Notes under the pieces: model-generated
Databases searched by the model: none
Told to the model about the DNA's origin: nothing
What the model saw: the letters and a program-made list of their open reading frames with translations, nothing else
Position numbers and translations under genes: made by a program
IMG/VR virus record: IMGVR_UViG_3300005537_000643
Coordinates: 1-35,065 of that record
Strand: one strand, 5' to 3'
DNA: 35,065 nt
Source of the DNA: a virus
Part shown: piece by piece, positions 23,050-30,893 of the stretch
Numbering within the stretch: position 1 is the stretch's first letter
Layout: each line of letters opens with the position of its first letter

Positions 23050-24057
23050 GGGGCGCTCGGGAGGGCGGCCCTTGCGCCCCTCGCGCCTCCACGCCGCCGC
23101 GATGGCGCCCGCGTCGCGCCACGCGAGGTAGGGCGGGATCGGCCACGCGACGCGGTGGGGCACGACGACCTCGCGGTCGTTGGGGCGGTTGGGCGGGTGC
23201 ATGTACGCGCCGAACCAGGACTCGAAGGGCTCCTCGACGAGGCGGATCTGGCCGTGCACCGCGTAGCTGTCGGCGCCGGTGCGGTCGTCGAAGGTCGCCG
23301 ACAGGATCTTCACCATGTCGCCGAGGTCCTGCTGCGCCGCGCGCATCGTCTCCCACCCCGCGCGGTTGTAGGCGCCCATGACCTCCGTGCGCACGATGCG
23401 CGTCGCCCAGTGCGCCGGGGCGGCCTGCAGGAAGGGGCTCTGCTCGGTGATGTCCTCGCGCATCTCCGCCCACGACTTGCGCGCGACGAGCCCCTTCTGC
23501 AGCTCGCGCTCGAAGTGGCGGATGGTCTCGACGCCGTAGCGCTGCAGCACGCCGAGCTTCGCGGGGTGCGGGCGCGAGACCTCCGTGGCGCGCGCCGCGG
23601 GCGTGCCGCTCGACGCCAGGCGGCGCAGCATGCTCGCGCGCACGCCCTGGGTCGCGGCCGAGAGCACGCTCGCCTCTCGCAGGGCGAGGGGCTGCACGCC
23701 GGCGCCGCGGAACGCCCGGTCGGCCGCGGTCATGTACCGCACGGTGTCCTGGGCCGAGCGCTCCGCCGCCTTGCCGCCCGCGTCGACGAGCGCGCCCCTC
23801 ATGCCCCGGGTGAGGTCGACGATCGTGTGGCGGACCTGCGCGAGGGTCGTGCGCATCTGCGCCACGGAGAAGGTCTCCCCGCCTCGCGCCTGCAGCCCCT
23901 CGGCGCGGTCGATGCGCCGCTCCAGGTCGCGCGCCGCGCGCTCGAGCAGCGAGCGCACCTCCTTGAGGCCCGAGCCCTGCGCGTAGGAGCGCGCGGCGTC
24001 GCGGTTGAGCGAGAGCGCGGTCCGGGCCTCGCGCGCGGCGCGGTCGGCCGACGCCAC
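22975..24057 (-). CDS. Head morphogenesis protein, Mu F/SPP1 gp7-like
   Basis: A 360-aa protein following the portal gene by three bases. The helical N-terminal half (LERAARDLERRIDRAEGLQA; LAQVRHTIVDLTRGMRGALV; ASADRAAREARTAL) is followed by the Mu F pattern: ELQKGLVARKSWAEMREDI, HWATRIVRTEVMGAYNRAGW, SATFDDRTGADSYAVHGQIR and ESWFGAYMHPPNRPNDREVV. The R-T-E-x-x-x-A-Y-N and D-D-R-T-x-A...H-G motifs are typical; the usual PPxHPxCRC ending is replaced by PPNRPNDRE. In this family the protein joins the portal in the procapsid and may enter with the DNA. The 3' end overlaps the inverted gene. Confidence 0.75.
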   Translation of the reverse strand: MASADRAAREARTALSLNRDAARSYAQGSGLKEVRSLLERAARDLERRIDRAEGLQARGGETFSVAQMRTTLAQVRHTIVDLTRGMRGALVDAGGKAAERSAQDTVRYMTAADRAFRGAGVQPLALREASVLSAATQGVRASMLRRLASSGTPAARATEVSRPHPAKLGVLQRYGVETIRHFERELQKGLVARKSWAEMREDITEQSPFLQAAPAHWATRIVRTEVMGAYNRAGWETMRAAQQDLGDMVKILSATFDDRTGADSYAVHGQIRLVEEPFESWFGAYMHPPNRPNDREVVVPHRVAWPIPPYLAWRDAGAIAAAWRREGRKGRPPERPLMTTVPLSRFGGGQGAGDDGGSGE

Positions 24058-24060
24058 GGG

Positions 24061-26130
24061 TCACTTCTCCTTGCTGCTGCCCGCGTCGTCGCTCTCGTCG
24101 TCGAACGGGCTGCCGCTGCCCTTGCCGCCCTTGGCCCCCGGGGGAGCGATGACGGGCGGCGGGGGCTTGGGCGCCGCGGTGTGCGTGATCTTGCCGCCGC
24201 CCGGGAACTCCTGCTCGTGGGTGACGGTGTGCTGCATCTCTCCGCCGCCCTTGCCCCCGCCGGGCGCGCCCGGGGCGCCGCCGCTCGGCGCGTCGCTGCC
24301 GGCGTCGCTCCCCGCGTCGTCGCCGCCCGGCTCCGGGGGCTTGCCGCCCTTGCCGGCGCCGGGCGCCTGCTTGCCGCCCGCGTCCTCGAACATCTGCGCC
24401 TGCTTGTCCTCGACCTGGGCCTGCGCCTGCTGCACGCGGGTCCACTCGTCGGCGCCCTCCTTGCCGAACGCGCCCATGACAATCTCGGTGGCCGTCTGCT
24501 GGCTCATGATCGGCGCCTGCGCGACCGCCGTGGAGAGCGTGGTCACGATCATCTGCTGGTCGGTCGGCGTCGGCGGGAAGTAGTCGGGCCACTGCAGGTC
24601 GATGTCCCCGCCCTCGCCCGGCGTGCGCTCGATGAGCGTGACGGTCTCCTCGCCCGTGGGCCGGCCGTCCTCGTCGAGCACCGGCTCCTTCTCGACGCGC
24701 TTGGGGAGGTTGAAGCCCATCTGGGCCTTCTTCGTCTTGGGCAGCTCCTGCGACTCGCCCGCGTCGTCGCCGCTCGAGGAGCCGTCGAGATCGTCGGGGA
24801 CGTCGACCATCTTGCCGTCGAGCGCGTGCGCGACCTGCATCATCGCGTCGAGCGTGCGCACGATGCCGTCGCCGTACTGCTCGCGCAGGCCGTCGGCCTT
24901 GCCGAGCATCGGCTTGAAGATCATCTTCTGCGCGACGCTGCTCGTGCCCTGGGCGGCGAGCTTGTCGGGGTCCGCGAGGACGCATTCGCCGACCTCCAGG
25001 ATCGAGCGGCGCATCTCGTTGACGATCTTGAGGCCGACCTCCATCCCCGCGCCCTGGAGCTCCAGGTACTTCGCGTCGCCGTCCTTGTCGGCGATGAGGG
25101 CGTTGTCGCTGCCCTTCTTCACGCCGAACCGCTGGATGAAGTCGCGGTCGCCCTTGATGACGAGCGTGGGGTCGAGGTTGAGGGTCGCGCCGCGCACGAC
25201 GACCGAGAGGGTCGTGTCGAGGGCGTCGAAGTTCTCCCAGAGCCCCTCGCAGTCGGCCTGGCCGTCGTCGTCCTCGTCGGGGATGTTCTGCACCCAGGTG
25301 AAGTGGCAGACGCCGTCGTCGTGCCGGATGCTGCGCTTGTCGTCGACCACCCAGCTCGCCGGCTCCTTGCCCGCGACGACCGGCACCTCGACGTAGATGA
25401 GGTCCTCGTCGGGAGTCCAGTCGCGCCGGTACCAGTGCGGGACCCTCTCCATCCTCTCGCGCTGGGCGTTCCAGATGTCGCGGTGGAACTGGTAGCACTC
25501 GGTCACGTAGCGCGGGATGAACTGCGAGCGGTCCTCCCACTCGTGGACGTACACCTGCTTGGCGTTGTGGACCTCGAACCGCGGGCGGCCGTTGACGTAC
25601 GCCCACGACCACACCGCGGTGCCCGTAGCGCCGCCGAGGTTGCGCGCCTGCATGAGGCGCGATCCCATCTTGCCCACGCGCACGAGCGTCTGGATGAAGT
25701 CCTGGGTGTCGGTGTCGCCCGCGACGCGCGTCATCGGGAAGCGGTTCTCGCCGAACACCATCGAGGTGAACGCCTTCACCATCGCGCGGCAGAGGCGGTA
25801 GGGCGCGCTCGGCCGGCGGTTCCGCAGGGGGACGTAGTTCGGGTACTTCTCCGCCGAGATGAGGGGCTGGGTGACCGCGATGCCCGGGCCCGCACTGATG
25901 ATGCGGCCGTCGAAGTCGAAGCGCTTGTAGTCGTGCTGCGTGCACTCGAAGTAGGCCTGGCGGCGGTCGAGCTCGCGGTAGCGCGGCGAGTCGATGAAGG
26001 CGCGCGCCTTGAAGTCGTTGGGGTTGCCCGCCGTGCTCCCGAGGCGCACGGGCGCGCCGCTCACGCTCGGGCCCTGGGGCCCGCCCCAGTTGCCCGTGCC
26101 GACCTGCCGCATGTTCGCGGTGACCGCCAC
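24061..26130 (-). CDS. Portal protein
   Basis: A 689-aa protein, GTG at 26130 with AAGGGG upstream. Portal-like features: YVPLRNRRPSAPYRLCRAMV, KAFTSMVFGENRFPMTRVAG, TAVWSWAYVNGRPRFEVHNA, YRRDWTPDEDLIYVEV, FTWVQNIPDEDDDGQADCEG and FDALDTTLSVVVRGATLNLD, then a helical KLAAQGTSSVAQKMIFKPML. Order (portal then Mu F-like protein) is canonical. The last 110 residues are Gly/Pro/Lys/Asp-rich and disordered with repeats (APGAPGGGKGGGE; AGSDAGSDAPSGG), an unusually long tail. The portal makes the dodecameric ring for DNA entry and exit. Confidence 0.8.
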   Translation of the reverse strand: MAVTANMRQVGTGNWGGPQGPSVSGAPVRLGSTAGNPNDFKARAFIDSPRYRELDRRQAYFECTQHDYKRFDFDGRIISAGPGIAVTQPLISAEKYPNYVPLRNRRPSAPYRLCRAMVKAFTSMVFGENRFPMTRVAGDTDTQDFIQTLVRVGKMGSRLMQARNLGGATGTAVWSWAYVNGRPRFEVHNAKQVYVHEWEDRSQFIPRYVTECYQFHRDIWNAQRERMERVPHWYRRDWTPDEDLIYVEVPVVAGKEPASWVVDDKRSIRHDDGVCHFTWVQNIPDEDDDGQADCEGLWENFDALDTTLSVVVRGATLNLDPTLVIKGDRDFIQRFGVKKGSDNALIADKDGDAKYLELQGAGMEVGLKIVNEMRRSILEVGECVLADPDKLAAQGTSSVAQKMIFKPMLGKADGLREQYGDGIVRTLDAMMQVAHALDGKMVDVPDDLDGSSSGDDAGESQELPKTKKAQMGFNLPKRVEKEPVLDEDGRPTGEETVTLIERTPGEGGDIDLQWPDYFPPTPTDQQMIVTTLSTAVAQAPIMSQQTATEIVMGAFGKEGADEWTRVQQAQAQVEDKQAQMFEDAGGKQAPGAGKGGKPPEPGGDDAGSDAGSDAPSGGAPGAPGGGKGGGEMQHTVTHEQEFPGGGKITHTAAPKPPPPVIAPPGAKGGKGSGSPFDDESDDAGSSKEK

Positions 26131-26141
26131 GCGTCAGCCCC

Positions 26142-26528
26142 TTAGCGGCGCGAGGCCGCGATGCGAGAGGCGGCGCTCCCCGCCGCGGGGCCCTCGGGGA
26201 CTGGACGCTCGCGGGGGGTCTGGGCCATGCCCTCTTCTACCATGCGCCGCGCCTCGTCGGTCAGGACCACGGAGGGGTGGTGCCGCGCGCCGAGCGCGAC
26301 GATGTTGGGCAGCGCGTAGTCCGGGTCGTCCTCGAGCCGGCGCCGGAGCGCGTCGGTGAACGGTGCGAGGCCCCCGCAGCGGATGCCGTCGGGCGCGGGG
26401 TCGCCCCCGTCCTCGTCCGTAAACCGGTCTGCGGCGGGCACGTCGAAGCCGGCCACGCGCATCCCGAGGCGGATGATCGCGGTGCCGGCGCGCACGCGCG
26501 CCCACTCGATGCGGTCGAGGAGGCTCAC
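26142..26528 (-). CDS. Hypothetical protein (128 aa) before the portal gene
   Basis: GTG at 26528 overlaps the preceding stop as GTGA. Helical start (LLDRIEWARVRAGTAIIRLG, MRVAGFDVPAADRF), then DGIRCGGLAPFTDALRRRLE, DYALPNIVALGARHHPSVVL and TDEARRMVEEGMAQTP, with a basic end (AASRIAASRR). Palindrome copy d lies inside the gene at 26415-26436 and encodes part of VPAADRFTDED, so the protein sequence may be constrained by the DNA site. No family identified. Confidence 0.5.
   Translation of the reverse strand: MSLLDRIEWARVRAGTAIIRLGMRVAGFDVPAADRFTDEDGGDPAPDGIRCGGLAPFTDALRRRLEDDPDYALPNIVALGARHHPSVVLTDEARRMVEEGMAQTPRERPVPEGPAAGSAASRIAASRR
26415..26436. repeat. Dispersed 22-bp palindrome, copy d (inverted, within a gene)
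   Basis: Reads as the consensus on the minus strand, with 20 of 22 bases matching (last two AC). Unlike the other five copies it lies in coding sequence, 285 bases upstream of the portal start codon. Confidence 0.85.
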
Positions 26529-26992
26529 GGGAAGGTCGTGAGGTCGGGGCCCATGGCGAACGTGTAGGTGCCCCCGGGGTCCGCGCCCCCGGACGAGATC
26601 ACGAGCGCCTGCGCGATGCTCCCGCTGTTGGGCGGCCCCTCCAGCACGCCCCCCTCCGCGCTCGACGCGTGCGGCAGGTCGAGCAGCGCCACGACGTCGA
26701 CGAACGTCACCACGTTCGGCTTGAGGGTCGCCGCCGCGCCGATGGCGTGCCAGGCCTGCGTCGCGTCGTCCCACATGTACGGCTGCGCGGGCAGGTTCAG
26801 GGCACCCACGGGACCGGTGTAGAGGATCGCGACGCGGTGCACGGGCCAGCCGTTGATGTTCGCGAAGCGACTGAACAGGACGTTGTCCATGCTCGTCGTC
26901 GGGGCGGTCGTCGGCACCGCGTCGGCGCCGAGCACCTTCCCGCCCGCGGGCACCGTGGTGACGTAGCGCTTGAACGAGCAGGGGAACCTCAT
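26525..26992 (-). CDS. Hypothetical virion-type protein (155 aa)
   Basis: ATG 26992 has no ribosome binding site; TAGGCT lies seven bases before it. A beta-rich protein: MRFPCSFKRYVTTVPAGGKV, FANINGWPVHRVAILYTGPV, YMWDDATQAWHAIGAAATLK, PNVVTFVDVVALLDLPHAS and AQALVISSGGADPGGTYTFA. The pattern of repeated strands suggests a small virion protein. No family recognised. The following gene overlaps it by GTGA. Confidence 0.5.
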   Translation of the reverse strand: MRFPCSFKRYVTTVPAGGKVLGADAVPTTAPTTSMDNVLFSRFANINGWPVHRVAILYTGPVGALNLPAQPYMWDDATQAWHAIGAAATLKPNVVTFVDVVALLDLPHASSAEGGVLEGPPNSGSIAQALVISSGGADPGGTYTFAMGPDLTTFP

Positions 26993-26999
26993 GCCCGGC

Positions 27000-27005
27000 A
27001 GCCTA
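27000..27005 (-). promoter_or_regulatory. Predicted -10 element (leaderless) of the 155-aa gene
   Basis: TAGGCT on the minus strand is separated from the ATG by seven bases (GCCGGGC); no Shine-Dalgarno sequence fits. The TGA stop of the previous gene directly precedes it (TGATAGGCT). Confidence 0.5.
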
Positions 27006-27599
27006 TCAGGTGACGGTGAGCGACGCAGCGACCCACGCGACGCGCAGGCCCGGGGCCGTGCCGTACACGCCGAAGCCGTAGTGGCCGTTCTGGGGCACGT
27101 TCACGACGCCGCTGCTCTGCAGCGTCCAGCCGTTCTGCTCGTCGGGAGGCCCGATCTCCTCGGCGAGGACGCCCTTCTCCCCCGAGACGCCCGTGAAGAA
27201 GGGCGTCTGCTGGCTGCGGTCCGCGGCGAAGCGGATCATCCCCGAGAAGCGGTCGCCCCCGCGCACGCGCTCCGCGTACTCGGGTGAGGTCACCAGGCGG
27301 ATCGCCCAGTGGATGCCCTTCATCGAGCGGTCGCAGAAGAGCGTGAGCGGGGCGATGAGCCGCGGGACGGCGGAGTCCAGGGGCCAGCCCGCGCCCCACG
27401 CGCGCTTCGCGTAGCCCCCGACGCCCGACGCGTGGAACATCTCCGGCACGCACGGCAGCACCGCGACGCCGCGCTGCACGAGCTGGCGCGCGCGGGCGCT
27501 ATCGATGAGGGAGCCCTCCCAGAACTCCCCGGTGGGGTCCCACACGACGATGTTCGACTGCCCGACGGCCGCCACGTGACCGGGGTCCACACTGCTCAT
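27006..27599 (-). CDS. Hypothetical virion-type protein (197 aa)
   Basis: AAGGAGG lies eight bases before ATG 27599. A possible -10, CATACT, lies upstream. The protein has PGHVAAVGQSNIVVWDPTGE, VQRGVAVLPCVPEMFHASGV, APLTLFCDRSMKGIHWAIRL, TSPEYAERVRGGDRFSGM and WTLQSSGVVNVPQNGHYGFG. The C-terminal part (GVYGTAPGLRVAWVAASLTV) is beta-rich. Role unknown; a head or tail component is possible from position between lysin and portal. Confidence 0.5.
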   Translation of the reverse strand: MSSVDPGHVAAVGQSNIVVWDPTGEFWEGSLIDSARARQLVQRGVAVLPCVPEMFHASGVGGYAKRAWGAGWPLDSAVPRLIAPLTLFCDRSMKGIHWAIRLVTSPEYAERVRGGDRFSGMIRFAADRSQQTPFFTGVSGEKGVLAEEIGPPDEQNGWTLQSSGVVNVPQNGHYGFGVYGTAPGLRVAWVAASLTVT

Positions 27600-27637
27600 G
27601 GTCTCATCCTCCTTCGGCGAGTCGAGTATGCGGGGGG

Positions 27638-28108
27638 CTACGGGTGGCGCGCAAGCCACCACTGGGCGCGCGAGGCCGCCGACCTCCAGGTCGTCCACGC
27701 GCGGGGGTTGCGGCGGTAGAGGGCGACGGCCGCCGCCGCGTTGTCCTGCGGGCTCGCGCCCACGAGCTCGTGGGCGTCGAGGATCTGCCACGGCCCGACC
27801 GCGCGCCCGTAGTCGCACACCTTGTCCTTGCCGTGCTCGCGCCTCCACGCGGCGTCGTTGCACGAGTAGTCGACGACCCACTGCACGAATCGCGACTCCT
27901 CGAACGCGAGCGCGGCGACCGTGATGCACTCGGTCCTCGAGCCGCAGTTCGTCGTGATCGCGGCGGCCCAGTCGTCAGCGCTCTCGCGCGGCCACCCGGT
28001 CCACGTCGCGAGCGCGTTGCCGACGTCATCGAGGTCGGTCGGCTGCGCGCTCGCGGGTGCGGTGATGGTGACTACGGCGAGGGCGAGGATCAGGGGGAGA
28101 ATTCGCAT
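27638..28108 (-). CDS. Secreted lysozyme/transglycosylase-like lysin (156 aa)
   Basis: The first 21 residues (MRILPLILALAVVTITAPASA) form a signal peptide with AXA cleavage. The mature part is a lysozyme-like domain of the SLT type: AALAFEESRFVQWVVDYSCN has the ES pair (candidate catalytic Glu71) and YGRAVGPWQILDAHELVG the conserved G-x-W-Q-I motif. Such enzymes cut the glycan chains of peptidoglycan. Four cysteines (55, 61, 83, 98) may form disulphides, fitting an extracytoplasmic place. A lysin with a signal peptide can reach the wall without a holin. The next upstream gene encodes a second lysin. Confidence 0.65.
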   Translation of the reverse strand: MRILPLILALAVVTITAPASAQPTDLDDVGNALATWTGWPRESADDWAAAITTNCGSRTECITVAALAFEESRFVQWVVDYSCNDAAWRREHGKDKVCDYGRAVGPWQILDAHELVGASPQDNAAAAVALYRRNPRAWTTWRSAASRAQWWLARHP

Positions 28109-28120
28109 CCCCCCGGAGTG

Positions 28121-29152
28121 CTACGCGGTCCCGAGCTTGTCAACCGCGGCCTGGAGCGCGGCGCGCGTCTGGGGACCCGGGTCGCCGTCGACCGCGATCT
28201 TCGCGAGCACCTGGAAGGCCTGCACCGCGGCGCGCGTCTTGGGGCCGAGTACCCCATCGACGTCGAGCGGTGTGCCGAGACCCTTGAGAGCGTTGAGCGC
28301 GCGCTGCACGTCCGCGATCGAGACCACCGTGCGCACCGGCGTCGGGGGAGCGGGCGTCGGCGGCGCCGGAGGGACCGCACCCGGGGTCCAGGAGGCGAGC
28401 GCGCTCGCGATGCCCGGGGCGAGCCGGAGGAGCGCGCCCGCGTAGTCGTCGATGTTCCTCTGCCGGCCCGCCGGCGTGCGTGGGTCGTTGACGCCCTCGT
28501 AGTAGCGGCTCGCGTAGAGGGCCGCGGAGAACGACTCGCACTCGGGCGACCAGTCTCCCGTCGCCTGGCTGAGGATCTGGCAGCACGCGGGGCGGTTCAC
28601 CGTGATCTGCCGCGTGAACAGCTCGGCGCCCCCGAGGTCGTCGGGGAACGCCCAGAAGAACATCCAGTACCAGCGCGGCGGCGGGAGCAGGGGCGAGCTG
28701 TCGACGTGGAGCGCGCAGTGGTCGGGCGCGGGGACGCTGCCCGCGGCGACGGCGTCGGAGAGGAGCTTGCGCGCGGCGGCGACGGTCGACGGCGACGGCG
28801 CGAGGCCGGCGAGGATGGCCAGCTCCGCGGCCGTCGGGCGGCGGTGCTGCACCGCGCCCCAGTTGTGCTCCCCGGGCCACGCGTCGCCGCAGAGCGTCTC
28901 GTGCTGCGCCTGCGCGAGGCCGAGAGCGACCGCGGGCAGCGAGGCCGCGTGCCCCACGTCCTTGAGCCAGCCCGCGGCGAAGGCGTCGGCCTTCTCCCAC
29001 CACCGCGGCTGCGGGGACGGCGCCGCGAGGTCGTGGAGGGCGGGGTAGACGAGAGTGCCGAAGGAGTCGACCGAGTAGATCGGCCTCCCGGCGCTGGTGA
29101 GGGTGTCGGTGTCCGGCGACGGCGGCGCCGGGATGGTCTCGGGCTGGGTCAC
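28121..29152 (-). CDS. Endolysin-like protein with peptidoglycan-binding domain
   Basis: A 343-aa protein, GTG start with AGGAGGAG upstream. Residues about 50-240 resemble a muramidase/glucosaminidase-type domain: PAVALGLAQAQHETLCGDAW followed by HNWGAVQ (Glu85 a candidate catalytic residue). A second region has FSAALYASRYYEGVNDPRTP. A proline-rich linker (PPAPPTPAPPTPV) leads to a C-terminal peptidoglycan-binding domain at about 277-340 (SIADVQRALNALKGLGTPLD, VDGVLGPKTRAAVQAFQ, VDGDPGPQTRAALQAAV). No signal peptide is seen. This may be the lytic enzyme or a tail-associated wall hydrolase. Confidence 0.6.
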   Translation of the reverse strand: MTQPETIPAPPSPDTDTLTSAGRPIYSVDSFGTLVYPALHDLAAPSPQPRWWEKADAFAAGWLKDVGHAASLPAVALGLAQAQHETLCGDAWPGEHNWGAVQHRRPTAAELAILAGLAPSPSTVAAARKLLSDAVAAGSVPAPDHCALHVDSSPLLPPPRWYWMFFWAFPDDLGGAELFTRQITVNRPACCQILSQATGDWSPECESFSAALYASRYYEGVNDPRTPAGRQRNIDDYAGALLRLAPGIASALASWTPGAVPPAPPTPAPPTPVRTVVSIADVQRALNALKGLGTPLDVDGVLGPKTRAAVQAFQVLAKIAVDGDPGPQTRAALQAAVDKLGTA

Positions 29153-29174
29153 GGTCTCCTCCTCGGGGGTCGCG

Positions 29175-29579
29175 CTACTTCGGGGGCTTCTTCACCACGC
29201 CCGAGGTCGGGCAGCACGAGACCGACTGCGGGCACGTCGCGCAGAGCTGCGCGAGGGTCGTCGCGTTCTTCATGCACGGCACGTTGAAGGGGAAGACGCC
29301 GCGCACGAGGTTGTGGGTGAGCACCGCCGCGCAGCCGCTCGAGCCGCCGTCGTCCTCGCCGTCGGCGCAGCCGAGGACCTGCAGGTTCTTGCACGCGGCG
29401 AGCGCGTCGGGGCTCGTGGGCGGCGGCGCGATCTCGGGCGCCGAGGCGTCGAAGATGGGCGCGGGCATCGCGTCGGCGTCGGTCTGGGGCGTGACCGGGC
29501 CGGGCGCCGGGGGGCAGCCCGCGAGCAGGACGAGCGCGAGCGCCGCGCCGTAGAAGAGGGACGATGCGATGGCCTTCAT
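29175..29579 (-). CDS. Cysteine-rich lipoprotein (134 aa)
   Basis: ATG 29579 with GAGG upstream. MKAIASSLFYGAALALVLLA followed by GC gives a textbook lipobox LAGC (Cys22). A Pro/Ala/Asp-rich linker (PPAPGPVTPQTDADAMPAPI) is followed by a Cys-rich globular part (ACKNLQVLGCADGEDDGGSS, GCAAVLTHNL, NVPCMKNATTLAQLCATCPQ, SVSCC). The linker style resembles lipoproteins of myxobacteria. Being between a lysin and a peptidase it might act in host-envelope modification or superinfection exclusion, as known phage lipoproteins do; this is inference. Confidence 0.65.
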   Translation of the reverse strand: MKAIASSLFYGAALALVLLAGCPPAPGPVTPQTDADAMPAPIFDASAPEIAPPPTSPDALAACKNLQVLGCADGEDDGGSSGCAAVLTHNLVRGVFPFNVPCMKNATTLAQLCATCPQSVSCCPTSGVVKKPPK

Positions 29580-29587
29580 GGTGGTCC

Positions 29588-30430
29588 TCACTGCGCCGCC
29601 GCGCTGACGGTGCACACGTAGATGTCGCCCGCGTTCTCGTCCTCGAGCCAGGCGGGCGTCGCCCAGAAGAAGCCCTTGTCGCCCCACCCCTCGCTCCACG
29701 AGTTGACGCCGCGGAAGAGGAGCTCGCGGCTGACGCTCCCCGTCTTGGTCGTGTAGCCGGTGAGCGGCAGCATGTGGCCGCCGAGCAGACCGGCGGGGTT
29801 GGGGGCCGTGACAGGCGCGTCGCCCGAGTAGTCCTCGAACGCCTGGTCGACCTGCACGCCGAGCATGACGGGGAACTTGTTGTCGAGCGCCTGCTGGACG
29901 GCGGCCACGCGCGACGCGCCCACGAGGTCGATACGGTAGATCCCGCTGAGGATGAAGCTCGCGGCCTCCTCCGCCTTGCGAAGGGTCGGCTTGTCGTTGA
30001 CCGTCGCGGGGTCGAAGGGGAAGTCGGCGTCGCTCGGGATGCCCCACTCCTGCATCCCCTGGACGGCGAGGTAGGGCTGGCTCCCGCTGTCGGAGAGCGC
30101 GTCCTCGGGATGCGCGAGCGCCTGCATGCGCGCGAGCGCGTAGATGAACGCGGTGGAGGGCCAGGCGATGCGCGTGCCCATGATCGCGCACCGCATGTGC
30201 ACGATGCGCGCGCTCGCGAAGCCCACGCACTCGCTCGTCGTCGACTGGTCGCGCACCACGTCGACGTAGGAGTCGAGGATCGACTCGGTGCCCAGGCCCC
30301 GCACCGCGCCGAAGAGGTGCCGCGACTGCGGCACCAGGCCCCCGGTGACGTCCGGGTGCAGGTCCCTGTTCCAGCCCTTCGCGTACCGCTTGTGCGACTT
30401 GCTCTCCACCGGCGCGGCGTCGTCAGTCAT
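29588..30430 (-). CDS. Papain-like (C1-type) cysteine peptidase
   Basis: A 280-aa protein with all three elements of the C1 active site: VRDQSTTSECVGFASA (Gln62, Cys68; oxyanion Gln then catalytic Cys at the start of a helix), GGHMLPLTGY (His219) and RGVNSWSEGWGDKGFFW (Asn243, in the NSW..GWG..GFF pattern). The middle has PSTAFIYALARMQ and GMQEWGIPSDADFPFD. No signal peptide, no pro-domain and no extra domain are seen, although the first 45 residues could be a short pro-like region. Likely a thiol endopeptidase; possible roles are virion maturation or attack on host proteins. ATG 30430 lacks a ribosome binding site but is preceded by TAGTCT. Confidence 0.75.
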   Translation of the reverse strand: MTDDAAPVESKSHKRYAKGWNRDLHPDVTGGLVPQSRHLFGAVRGLGTESILDSYVDVVRDQSTTSECVGFASARIVHMRCAIMGTRIAWPSTAFIYALARMQALAHPEDALSDSGSQPYLAVQGMQEWGIPSDADFPFDPATVNDKPTLRKAEEAASFILSGIYRIDLVGASRVAAVQQALDNKFPVMLGVQVDQAFEDYSGDAPVTAPNPAGLLGGHMLPLTGYTTKTGSVSRELLFRGVNSWSEGWGDKGFFWATPAWLEDENAGDIYVCTVSAAAQ

Positions 30431-30437
30431 GCGCTGC

Positions 30438-30443
30438 AGACTA
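30438..30443 (-). promoter_or_regulatory. Predicted -10 element (leaderless) of the cysteine peptidase gene
   Basis: TAGTCT followed by seven bases (GCAGCGC) and ATG. Palindrome copy e begins at the upstream edge of this hexamer and runs to about -33, in the place of a -35 region, so the protein that binds it could activate or repress. Confidence 0.55.
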
Positions 30444-30463
30444 CGGCAGACCGGTTTACGGCG
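30442..30463. repeat. Dispersed 22-bp palindrome, copy e
   Basis: The last 17 bases match the consensus exactly; in the left arm three of five bases differ (TACGG for CGCCG). Intergenic, ending next to the TAG stop codon of the preceding gene (30464-30466) and overlapping the promoter of the cysteine peptidase gene. Confidence 0.85.
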
Positions 30464-30880
30464 CTAGGAGCTGCGCGTGGAGCCGGGCCACACGGTGATG
30501 GTGCCGAAGTCGATCGTCTTCGCGTTGCCCGCGGGGTCCTCGGCGCGCACGTCGTACACGAGGTCGACCGGCCCGTCGGGGAAGTTCTGCGTGGCGCCCG
30601 TGGGGAACGTGACGATCGCGATGCCCGAGAGCGGCTGCACGAACACGATGCCCCCGCCCGTCTGCGTGACCTGCGAGACCGCGCGCACGTCGGGGTCGGA
30701 GAGGTAGAACTTGAGCGTCGCCCACATCTTCCAGCCCGTGATGTTCGCGGGTACGAGCGGGGAGTTGGGCAGCGAGGGCACCGCAGGCGTGAGCACCTGC
30801 ACCGGGAAGGAGAGCGCGTCTCCGCGGAACATCGTGCGCTGCGTGTTGATCGGGGGGACGAGCGTCGCCGACTGGGTCAT
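30464..30880 (-). CDS. Hypothetical virion-type protein (138 aa)
   Basis: AGGAGG lies nine bases before ATG 30880. A beta-rich protein (TMFRGDALSFPVQVLTPAVP, NITGWKMWATLKFYLSDPDV, IVFVQPLSGIAIVTFPTGAT, VDLVYDVRAEDPAGNAKTID, TITVWPGSTRS). The DALSFPVQVL...ITGWKMWATLKF form resembles small phage baseplate/upper-fibre attachment domains (BppU-type), from memory only. Role unproven. Confidence 0.5.
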   Translation of the reverse strand: MTQSATLVPPINTQRTMFRGDALSFPVQVLTPAVPSLPNSPLVPANITGWKMWATLKFYLSDPDVRAVSQVTQTGGGIVFVQPLSGIAIVTFPTGATQNFPDGPVDLVYDVRAEDPAGNAKTIDFGTITVWPGSTRSS

Positions 30881-30893
30881 GGTCCGGGGCCTC

